Shown: positions 38,501 through 45,394 of the stretch, piece after piece | Position numbering within the stretch: the stretch's first letter is position 1 | Layout of the letters: every line of letters begins with the position of its first letter | Assembly (NCBI GenBank): GCA_025163595.1 | Contig: CP104100.1 | Coordinates: 372,001 to 436,000 of the forward strand | Reading direction: 5' to 3' | From: Phaeobacter sp. G2 | GTDB lineage: Bacteria > Pseudomonadota > Alphaproteobacteria > Rhodobacterales > Rhodobacteraceae | DNA length: 64,000 nt | Notes under the pieces: model-generated | What the model was told of the DNA's origin: nothing | The model's input: the letters and a program-made list of their open reading frames with translations, nothing else | Databases searched by the model: none | Program-made: the position numbers and the translations under genes

Positions 38501-41116
38501 TATGCCCCCGCCGATGCTTCGGCCACGCCGGACCGGCTGGAGATGTCCCTGGATGCCGACAGCTATCAGCCCGGCGATACCGCCCAGCTGCGGCTGGTGC
38601 CACAAAGCGCCGGCACGGCGTTGATTTCGGTGCTGTCGAACCAGGTGATCGAACGCCACGCGGTTGAGGTCGAGGCCGGCGAGGTGCTGGTGCCACTGAC
38701 CGTCACCCAGGACTGGGGCAGCGGTGCCTATGTCACTGCGATGATGCTACAGCCCCTGACCGGCAAGACCAGCCGCACTCCAACCCGGGCGCTGGGGCTG
38801 GCCCATGCAACCATCACCCAGCCGGGACAAGAGCTCGAGGTTGCCATCGAGGTGCCCGAGGTAGCCCGCCCCCGCAGTACCGAGACGGCGCAGATCAAAG
38901 TCACTGGCGCCAAGCCGGGGGAGCAGGTCTGGCTGACGGTGGCGGCGGTGGATCTTGGCATTCTCAACCTCACCGACTTCAAAAGCCCGGATCCCAGCGC
39001 CCATTATCACGGTCAACGTCGTCTGGGGATGGAGCTGCGCGACATCTACGGGCGGTTGATTGATCCGGGCAATGGCGCCTTGGGGCAGCTGCGCTCTGGC
39101 GGCGATGCAGATCGTGGCATGCAGATGCAATCGCCGCCCCCGACGCAGGATCTGGTGGCCTTCTTCTCTGGCGCGGTGCAGGTCGATGCCAGCGGTATGG
39201 TTGCGTTCCCGATGGATCTGCCTGCCTTTAACGGCACCGTGCGGCTGATGGCCATGGCCTGGTCCGGGGCTGCAGTTGGCCAGGCCGAGGCCGATATGCT
39301 GGTGCGCGACCCGGTGGTGGTTACGGCCTCCTTGCCGCGCTTCCTGGCCCCTGGGGATCAAAGCCGGATCAATATTGAACTGGTACACGCTGATGGCCCC
39401 GCCGGAGAAATGACCCTGCTGGCGCAGTCTCTGGGCGCCGGGATCACCCTGGGCAATCTGCCGGGATCAATCACCCTGGGCGACCAGGGCAAGGCGGTGC
39501 TGGAGCTGCCGGTCACGGCAACAGCTGTGGGCGACCCCGAGGTGATCCTGTCGCTGATTACCCCAGATGGCAAACACCTGAGCCAGGTCTTGCGCCTGCC
39601 GGTGCGGGCCAATGATCCGGTGCTGGCCACTACCCGCCGGTTCACCCTCAACAAAGGCAGCAATTTTGAGCTGACCGAGGATGTCTTTGCCGGGCTCAGA
39701 CCGGGCACGGCACGGGCGGTTCTGTCGGCGGGACCACTGGCAAAATTTGACGTGCCGGGACTGCTCGCAAGCCTTGATCAGTATCCCTATGGCTGCACCG
39801 AGCAGGTGACCTCCAAGGCGCTGCCGCTGCTCTATCTGTCTTCGGTGGCGCAGTCGCTGGGGTTGGGCCGCGGGCCGCAGGTCAAGGAGCGGATCCAATC
39901 GGCGATCCAGCGGGTGTTGACGCGTCAGGCCAGCAATGGTGCCTTTGGTTTGTGGCGGGCCGAAAGCGGTGATTTCTGGCTAGATGCCTATGCCTCTGAC
40001 TTCCTGTCGCGGGCGCGTCGGCAGGGCCACCAAGTGCCAGAGGCCGCCTTTGTGCGGGCGATGGACAATCTGCGCAACCGGCTGAACTACGCCTCTGATT
40101 TTGATGAGGGCGGTGAAGACGTGGCCTATGCGCTGCTGGTTCTGGCCCGCGAAGGCGCGGCCTCCATGGGTGATCTGCGCTACTATGCCGATGTAAAGGC
40201 ACGGGCCTTTGCCACACCTTTGACGGCGGCTCAGCTGGGCGGCGCGCTGGCGGCCTATGGCGATCAGCGCCGTGCCGACCGGATGTTTGCCCGCGCAGGC
40301 GAGCTGTTGCAGCGGGCCGAGCAGGAAGGTCCGGTCTGGCGGGCGGACTATGGCACCCAGCGTCGCGATGCGGCGGCGGTTCTGGCCTTGATCACCGAGG
40401 CGGGGTCGGATGTGATCAGCGCCGAGACGCTGAGCACCCGTGTCAGCACAAACACCACCCGGATGTCGACGCAGGAATCCGCCTGGACGCTTTTGGCGGC
40501 CCATGCGCTGATCAAAAACCCCGAGAGCTCGGGGATGTTGATCAATGGCCAACCCTCAGACGGGCCCTTTGTGCAGATAGATGGCGGCCAGAGCCTGCCT
40601 GATATGTCGATCACCAGTGCCAGTGGCGCGGTAACGGATCTCACCCTGACCACGCTGGGGGTGCCTGAGGTGCCACCAGCTGCCGGCGGTTATGGCTATA
40701 CGATTACGCGCAGCTACTACAGCCTGGAGGGGCAGGAGCTGGATGGCACGGCCTTTGAAATCGGGGATCGTTTTGTCACCGTGCTGCGGGTCACGCCCCA
40801 TGAGACCGTGGGGGCGCGGCTGATGATCAGCGATCCGCTGGCCGCCGGGATCGAGATCGACAACCCCAATCTGTTGCGCTCGGGGGATCTGCGCGATTTG
40901 GCCTGGCTGAAACCAACCTCAGCAGAACATGCCGAGTTCCGCAGTGACCGGTTTTTGGCGGCGATTGATCTGTCAGGACGCAAAACCGCAACGCTGGCCT
41001 ATATCAGCCGCGCGGTGACGCCGGGTACCTTCCATCGTCCGGCCGCCCAGGTCGAGGATATGTATCGCCCGGCCTACCGCGCCCATACTGCTGCGGGCTC
41101 GGTTGTGATCCGGTGA
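35546..41116 (+). CDS. Bacterial alpha-2-macroglobulin with N-terminal PAN/apple domain
   Basis: A very large (1856-residue) periplasmic protein of the alpha-2-macroglobulin family, proposed to trap proteases attacking the envelope. The N terminus is a long signal region (hydrophobic core about 41-60, cleavage after AQA near residue 62). A cysteine-rich PAN/apple-like domain follows at about 67-135. Macroglobulin domains run through the middle, and the thioester motif is Cys1417-Thr-Glu-Gln in YPYGCTEQ. There is no lipobox cysteine, so it is probably soluble rather than a lipoprotein like E. coli YfhM. AGGAGGG precedes the ATG. Its last bases overlap the GTG start of pbpC. Confidence 0.93.
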   Translation: MPVCFIQRFTFFLHAFCQRVFVWTGRPAYSDPQQRQRAAVIAHLALVLITGISTGFATAAQADSVIPPQRYQGFMDTDYYGSDLQALFDTDLASCQAACSAQDSCAGFSYNSRSNACFPKQNMQSASQFVGAISALKQDQPAALLAQGAARAKRLTSLRDADFKNAYRIAAEMGRQFPSEGAALEDMVAAARIQARGGNTKGALRWLAQAVALSDEAGLWAEYSAVLLRHSDNQSGSSAKREARKQALAAGLNAYLRASSGEVQVNGLVAAARALEKLGRGRDMLPLLRLAEEIAPRRDTARLLDRMIEKYGFRVTDSRVQSDSATPRLCVEFSEPLLLSGVTYEDYLKLSAPGIVATAEGRELCVEGLEHGRRYQMTLRSGLPAGNGDALIKDVELTHYIGDRSPAVRFPGRAYVLAKTDQAALPVETVNLTELTLQLRRVSDRNLLRSLQEGYFGRPLSQWQEEDFARDIAEEVWSGTAVVQNTLNQDMTTRLPLAEAIADQPVGIYVLSASYKGADPYEDPSANQWFVLTDLGLSTMSGSDGLHVQVQGLSDAKPRAGVEVTLISNANAVLGTATSDATGYAHFAPGLARGRGGSAAAMIQAQVMGATEVEDFAFLSLKDAAFDLSDRGVEGRPSPGPVDVFLATDRGAYRAGEEIHVTALTRDSAAQAIQDLPLTAILTRPDGVEYSRHVSTGGNMGGHVFGLPVGSTAPRGTWRLEIKSDVKAPALASRQILVEDFLPERIDFDQSIANSGNLRPGEFAQLDISARYLFGAPGADLGIDGDLRLRPVSTLAKWPGYHFGRYDAPNDSQRNYFGGDKTDASGAARLTVELPVVEATGQPFEASLTTRLTDGSGRPVERRMDLPVSPSGPILGIKPLFDEVVAEGTEAGFELVALSPDQQPMPMRVKWSLNRIETRYHWYQLYGNWNWERSTRRKSIATGEALLGETPVLLSTPTDWGRYELVVERLDGDYVEAALDFYAGWYAPADASATPDRLEMSLDADSYQPGDTAQLRLVPQSAGTALISVLSNQVIERHAVEVEAGEVLVPLTVTQDWGSGAYVTAMMLQPLTGKTSRTPTRALGLAHATITQPGQELEVAIEVPEVARPRSTETAQIKVTGAKPGEQVWLTVAAVDLGILNLTDFKSPDPSAHYHGQRRLGMELRDIYGRLIDPGNGALGQLRSGGDADRGMQMQSPPPTQDLVAFFSGAVQVDASGMVAFPMDLPAFNGTVRLMAMAWSGAAVGQAEADMLVRDPVVVTASLPRFLAPGDQSRINIELVHADGPAGEMTLLAQSLGAGITLGNLPGSITLGDQGKAVLELPVTATAVGDPEVILSLITPDGKHLSQVLRLPVRANDPVLATTRRFTLNKGSNFELTEDVFAGLRPGTARAVLSAGPLAKFDVPGLLASLDQYPYGCTEQVTSKALPLLYLSSVAQSLGLGRGPQVKERIQSAIQRVLTRQASNGAFGLWRAESGDFWLDAYASDFLSRARRQGHQVPEAAFVRAMDNLRNRLNYASDFDEGGEDVAYALLVLAREGAASMGDLRYYADVKARAFATPLTAAQLGGALAAYGDQRRADRMFARAGELLQRAEQEGPVWRADYGTQRRDAAAVLALITEAGSDVISAETLSTRVSTNTTRMSTQESAWTLLAAHALIKNPESSGMLINGQPSDGPFVQIDGGQSLPDMSITSASGAVTDLTLTTLGVPEVPPAAGGYGYTITRSYYSLEGQELDGTAFEIGDRFVTVLRVTPHETVGARLMISDPLAAGIEIDNPNLLRSGDLRDLAWLKPTSAEHAEFRSDRFLAAIDLSGRKTATLAYISRAVTPGTFHRPAAQVEDMYRPAYRAHTAAGSVVIR

Positions 41117-43260
41117 TCCGCCGTCTGAAGGCAAAGGCGCGCTTGGCTGCGCCTTTTGCCAGGCTCTTAGCTGGGCATTGGCGAAGACGCAGGGGCGGAT
41201 CGGGCTGGGGGCTGTGGCAGCGCGGCTTTGCCTTGGCCCTGCTCCTGGCGGTCGCCGGGGCGGGGCTGCAGCGCTTTGACCAATGGATCGCGCAGACGGC
41301 TCTGCCGGTGACGCTAGCGGAAACCTCAACCGAGGTTCTGGACCGCGACGGGGCGCTCATGCGGGTCTATCCGGTTGGCGATGGCATCTGGCGCATGGCG
41401 CCGCAGCTGGCGCAGGTGGATCCGGATTTCATCGCCATGCTGATCGCCTATGAGGACAAGCGGTTTCAGACCCATGCCGGGGTGGATCCCCTGGCCATGC
41501 TGCGGGCGGTGGGGCAGGCGCTGTGGCATGGGCGGACCATTTCGGGGGGATCAACCCTGACCATGCAACTGGCGCGGCTGCTGGAGGATGGCACCACCGG
41601 AGCCTGGGCCGGCAAGCTACGTCAGATCCGTCTGGCGCTGGCGCTGGAGCGCCGCCTTTCCAAGCAGCAGATCCTGGGGCTCTATCTCACCCATGCGCCC
41701 TATGGTGGCAATCTCGAAGGCATCCGCGCGGCGAGCTATGCCTGGTTTGGCAAGGCCCCCAACCGGTTGACACCCTCGCAGGCGGCGCTGCTGATCGCGC
41801 TGCCGCAATCGCCCGAGCGCCGCCGCCCGGATCGTGCCGCTGGGGCCGCCGCGGCAGCGCGGGATCGGGTCTTGGCGCGGCTGGCGCAGGCGGGTCTGCT
41901 GACTGGGGCGCAGGTTGCGGTGGCGCAACAGGCGCCCCTGCCGCGCCGGATGCAGGGCTTTCCCCGGCTGGCGCCGCATCTGTCGGATCGGTTGTTGGCA
42001 GCGCGCCCCGGGGTCTCGCGTCTGGCGGTGACCCTGGATGCACAGGTGCAGGCCAAAATGGCGACGCTGGTGGCAGAGGCCGCCCGCAAGGCGGGTCCAC
42101 GGGTTTCTGCGGCGTTGTTGGCGGTGGATCATCGCAGCGGCGAAATCCTGGCCTCGGTTGGCTCGCCCTCTTACGAGGACAGCGCGCGTCAGGGGTTTGT
42201 CGATATGACCCAGGCGCAGCGCTCGCCGGGCTCGACCCTGAAGCCGCTGGTCTATGGACTGGGGTTTGACTCCGGCCTGGTCCACCCCGAGAGCCTGATC
42301 CATGACGGCCCGGTGGATTTTGATGGCTATGCGCCGCAGAATTTTGATGGGCAGTTTCGCGGCGACCTGCGGGTGCGTGAGGCGCTGCAACTGTCCCTGA
42401 ACATCCCGGTGGTCCGGCTAACGCGAGAGATCGGCCCGGCGCAGCTGTTGGCGGTGATGCGGCGTGGCGGCGCCACCCCCAAGCTGCCAGGTGGCAAGCC
42501 CGGATTGGCCATCAGCCTGGGCGGTATTGGCACCTCGCTACAGGATCTGGTGCAGCTCTATGTTGGTATTGCCGCCGGTGGTCAGGGGCCGCAGCTGCGG
42601 GCGCTGCAGAGCGCCGGAGCCAAAGATCTGCCCCGGATGATGTCCGAGGTCGCCGCCTGGCAGCTGGGAGATATCCTGCGCGGGCTGGCGCCGCCGCCCG
42701 GTGCCCGGGCCGGGGTGCTGGCCTATAAAACCGGAACCTCCTATGGCCACCGCGACGCCTGGGCGATTGGCTGGGATGGGCAGCATGTGATTGGCGTCTG
42801 GCTGGGGCGGGCCGATGGCACCCCGGTGCCGGGGGCTTTTGGTGGCGATCTGGCTGCGCCGGTGCTGTTCGAAGCCTTTGGCCGTCTCAAGCCCGAAACT
42901 GCGCCACCGCCGCCACCACCCGCCGCCACCTTGATCCTGGGGGCGGCAGAGCTGCCGCTGCCGCTGCGCCGGTTCCGGCCGCGGGATGCGGTTTTTGCCC
43001 AAAGCGCTGCCGCACCGCAGGTGCTGTTTCCCCCGGATGGGGCCGCCCTAGCGCTGGAGGGCGCGCCGCTGGTGGTGAAGCTGCGCGGCGGCACTGCCCC
43101 CTTTGCCCTGTTGGCGGATGGTCGGGTTCTGGCCAAGGGCCAGCGCCGCCGCGAGTTTGAAGTGCCAAATCCGGGGCCGGGCTTTGCCAATCTGGTGGTG
43201 CTGGATAGCGCCGGTCATAGCGTCAGTGTTGACGTCGAAATCGACAGGTTGCTTCATTAG
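41113..43260 (+). CDS. pbpC: Penicillin-binding protein 1C
   Basis: A 715-residue bifunctional murein synthase. One N-terminal membrane anchor (about 35-50) is followed by the glycosyltransferase (ALIAYEDKRFQTHAGVDP, GGSTLTMQLAR), a transpeptidase with catalytic Ser in RSPGSTLKPL, SxN-type LSLNIP and KTGTS, and the C-terminal BiPBP domain. The GTG start at 41113 lies in GTGA, overlapping the macroglobulin stop by four bases, the well-known A2M-PBP1C coupling. The product would repair peptidoglycan while the partner inhibits incoming proteases. Confidence 0.95.
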   Translation: MIRRLKAKARLAAPFARLLAGHWRRRRGGSGWGLWQRGFALALLLAVAGAGLQRFDQWIAQTALPVTLAETSTEVLDRDGALMRVYPVGDGIWRMAPQLAQVDPDFIAMLIAYEDKRFQTHAGVDPLAMLRAVGQALWHGRTISGGSTLTMQLARLLEDGTTGAWAGKLRQIRLALALERRLSKQQILGLYLTHAPYGGNLEGIRAASYAWFGKAPNRLTPSQAALLIALPQSPERRRPDRAAGAAAAARDRVLARLAQAGLLTGAQVAVAQQAPLPRRMQGFPRLAPHLSDRLLAARPGVSRLAVTLDAQVQAKMATLVAEAARKAGPRVSAALLAVDHRSGEILASVGSPSYEDSARQGFVDMTQAQRSPGSTLKPLVYGLGFDSGLVHPESLIHDGPVDFDGYAPQNFDGQFRGDLRVREALQLSLNIPVVRLTREIGPAQLLAVMRRGGATPKLPGGKPGLAISLGGIGTSLQDLVQLYVGIAAGGQGPQLRALQSAGAKDLPRMMSEVAAWQLGDILRGLAPPPGARAGVLAYKTGTSYGHRDAWAIGWDGQHVIGVWLGRADGTPVPGAFGGDLAAPVLFEAFGRLKPETAPPPPPPAATLILGAAELPLPLRRFRPRDAVFAQSAAAPQVLFPPDGAALALEGAPLVVKLRGGTAPFALLADGRVLAKGQRRREFEVPNPGPGFANLVVLDSAGHSVSVDVEIDRLLH

Positions 43261-43325
43261 CCCGCACGCGATCTGCCCCTTGCCTTTGTTCTCTTGCGGC
43301 TTGCTGGGAAAGGCCACACGGTCTG

Positions 43326-45383
43326 CTAGCGGCGTCCCTCGCGCAGCCAGCCGGCAATGATCAAACCCGCTGCCAGCAACAGGCCCAGCCAGGCTGGCAG
43401 CAGCGTGGTTTGGGATACCGATCGGGTCTCATAGGCGGCGCGTGGCGTCAGCCCGATCCAGCCGCGCCCCGAGGCGGGACGACCAGCGCTGACCTCGCGC
43501 AGGCGCGGCAGCCCGTCTTCCAGGGCCATGGCGCCCCCACGCAGCGGCGCCAGCACCGGGGCCAAAAGATCCGCTGTGGCAATGGTCTGTTGGAATTCGC
43601 GCGGCGCGGCGGGGCCGAGGCCAACAACCGTATCGACTGCGCCTTCGCTCAGCCGGTAGAGCCCGGGTTCAGCCCCGGTATAGCTGACCTCCCACAGGCC
43701 CGGCGCGCGTTGCTGCATCTGCAGGCTGGTTTCGCTGCCATCCGGCGCCGTCACGGTGAGCGCGCCTGCGGTGCCACTCATCCGGCGGCGAAACACCTGC
43801 ATGGTCTGTCCGGTGACCTCTGCCCAGAGCATTTCCTCTTCCAGCTCGGGCTCTTTCATCATCCAATGGGCCAGCCGGCGCAGCAGTTCCAGCTGTGGTC
43901 CGCCGCCCTGATAGCCCCGGCTCCACAGCCAGGCATGGTCCGAGGCCAGCAGGGCCACCCGCCCGGCGGCGACCCGGTTCAGCACCAGCAGTGGCCGGGT
44001 CTCGACACCTTGCATCAGGACATGGCCCTGGGGTGCGGCAACTTCGATCTGGCGCAGCCAGCTGCCCCAGTGCGGCTCGTTCTCTTTCCCCGGCGGTTCC
44101 AGCCCTGCGGTGACGGGATGGCGATGGCCCAGCTCGGTGACTTTGGGGCGATAGGCCTGCTCCAGCACCCGTGCGGTTGGGGCTGCGGGCAGCACCCGCG
44201 CCAGCGGCGAGCGATAGATCGAATCGGCACTGGCAAAATCCGGTCCTGCTGCGATCAGAACCGCGCCGCCCTGTTCCACATAGTTGGCCACATTGTCGAG
44301 ATAGATCGCCGGCAGGATGCCGCGCCGCTTGTAGCGGTCAAAGATAATCAGATCAAAGTCGTCAATTTTTTCCAGAAACAGCTCGCGGGTGGGAAAGGCG
44401 ATCAGCGACAGCTCATCCACCGGCACCCCGTCCTGTTTCTCAGGTGGCCGCAGGATGGTGAAATGCACCAGATCAACCGAGCTGTCGGATTTCAACAGAT
44501 TGCGCCAGGTGCGCCCGCCGGCATGGGGCTCGCCCGAGACCAAGAGCACCCGCAGCCGGTCCCGCACGCCGTTGATCTGCACCAGGGCGGCATTGTTGCG
44601 ATCGGTGAGCTCCCCCGGGATTTCCGGGGTGGCAAAGCGGATCACGTTGCGCCCGCCATGGGGCAGGGTCAGGGGCAGGTCAAAATCCACCCCAAGCGGC
44701 AGGTTAAAGCGTTGGGGCGGGCCGCCATCAATGGAGATTTCAAGCGGGGCCTGACGTTGATCCGGGGGCGGGGTGCCCTGATCTTCGATCCGCAGGGTCA
44801 GGGTGATCGGTTCGCCGATGATGGCAAAGGCCGGGGCATTGCGCAGAATCAGGCGCCGGTCCCAGTCCCCCTCTCGGCCGGTCATCAACAGATGCATCGG
44901 TGCGGGCAGATCTATGGGCTGTTCGGTGTCATGCACCTGGCCATCTGACAGGGCAATGATGCCGGCCACGCGTCCCTGGGGTTCATCCGCCAGCGCCTGA
45001 GACAGTCTTTGCATCAGCGTGGTGCCGCCGTCTCCGGGGCTGTCCTCGACGGTGATCCAGCGGGTTTCGGTATTGGGGCGGGCGTTGAGTTGGCGTTGCA
45101 ACCCGGCGCGGGCCTCTGCCATCTGCGCCTGCCGGTCCGACAGCTGCTGGCTGGCGCTGTTGTCCACGGCCACCAGCACAATATCGCTGAGCGGCGCGCG
45201 GTCTTCGCTCTGGCTGAGCGGGCCAGTCAGGGCCCCCAGCAGGCAGAGCGCTGCCAGCCCACGCAGCCCCCAGCCGGGTAAGCGCCGCCAAATGGCCAGC
45301 ACGATACTGGCCAGCACCAGTGCCGCCAAACCGGCAAGAACAGGCCAGGGCAGCAGCGGGTCAAAGAGTATGGTCTGTGTCAT
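43326..45383 (-). CDS. Large membrane protein of the MoxR-DUF58 operon
   Basis: A 685-residue protein with two N-terminal helices (about 15-35 and 40-58), a long periplasmic region (VAVDNSASQQ resembling a von Willebrand/aerotolerance VWA domain, then a glutamine-amidotransferase-like fold) and a C-terminal helix (LLPAWLGLLLAAGLIIAGWL). It is the last of four genes MoxR-DUF58-DUF4159-this. The ATG at 45383 has GGGACGG upstream; the frame extends one TTG codon further. Precise function is unknown; such operons are linked to envelope or respiratory-complex maturation. Confidence 0.85.
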   Translation of the reverse strand: MTQTILFDPLLPWPVLAGLAALVLASIVLAIWRRLPGWGLRGLAALCLLGALTGPLSQSEDRAPLSDIVLVAVDNSASQQLSDRQAQMAEARAGLQRQLNARPNTETRWITVEDSPGDGGTTLMQRLSQALADEPQGRVAGIIALSDGQVHDTEQPIDLPAPMHLLMTGREGDWDRRLILRNAPAFAIIGEPITLTLRIEDQGTPPPDQRQAPLEISIDGGPPQRFNLPLGVDFDLPLTLPHGGRNVIRFATPEIPGELTDRNNAALVQINGVRDRLRVLLVSGEPHAGGRTWRNLLKSDSSVDLVHFTILRPPEKQDGVPVDELSLIAFPTRELFLEKIDDFDLIIFDRYKRRGILPAIYLDNVANYVEQGGAVLIAAGPDFASADSIYRSPLARVLPAAPTARVLEQAYRPKVTELGHRHPVTAGLEPPGKENEPHWGSWLRQIEVAAPQGHVLMQGVETRPLLVLNRVAAGRVALLASDHAWLWSRGYQGGGPQLELLRRLAHWMMKEPELEEEMLWAEVTGQTMQVFRRRMSGTAGALTVTAPDGSETSLQMQQRAPGLWEVSYTGAEPGLYRLSEGAVDTVVGLGPAAPREFQQTIATADLLAPVLAPLRGGAMALEDGLPRLREVSAGRPASGRGWIGLTPRAAYETRSVSQTTLLPAWLGLLLAAGLIIAGWLREGRR

Positions 45384-45394
45384 CAAATCCGTCC

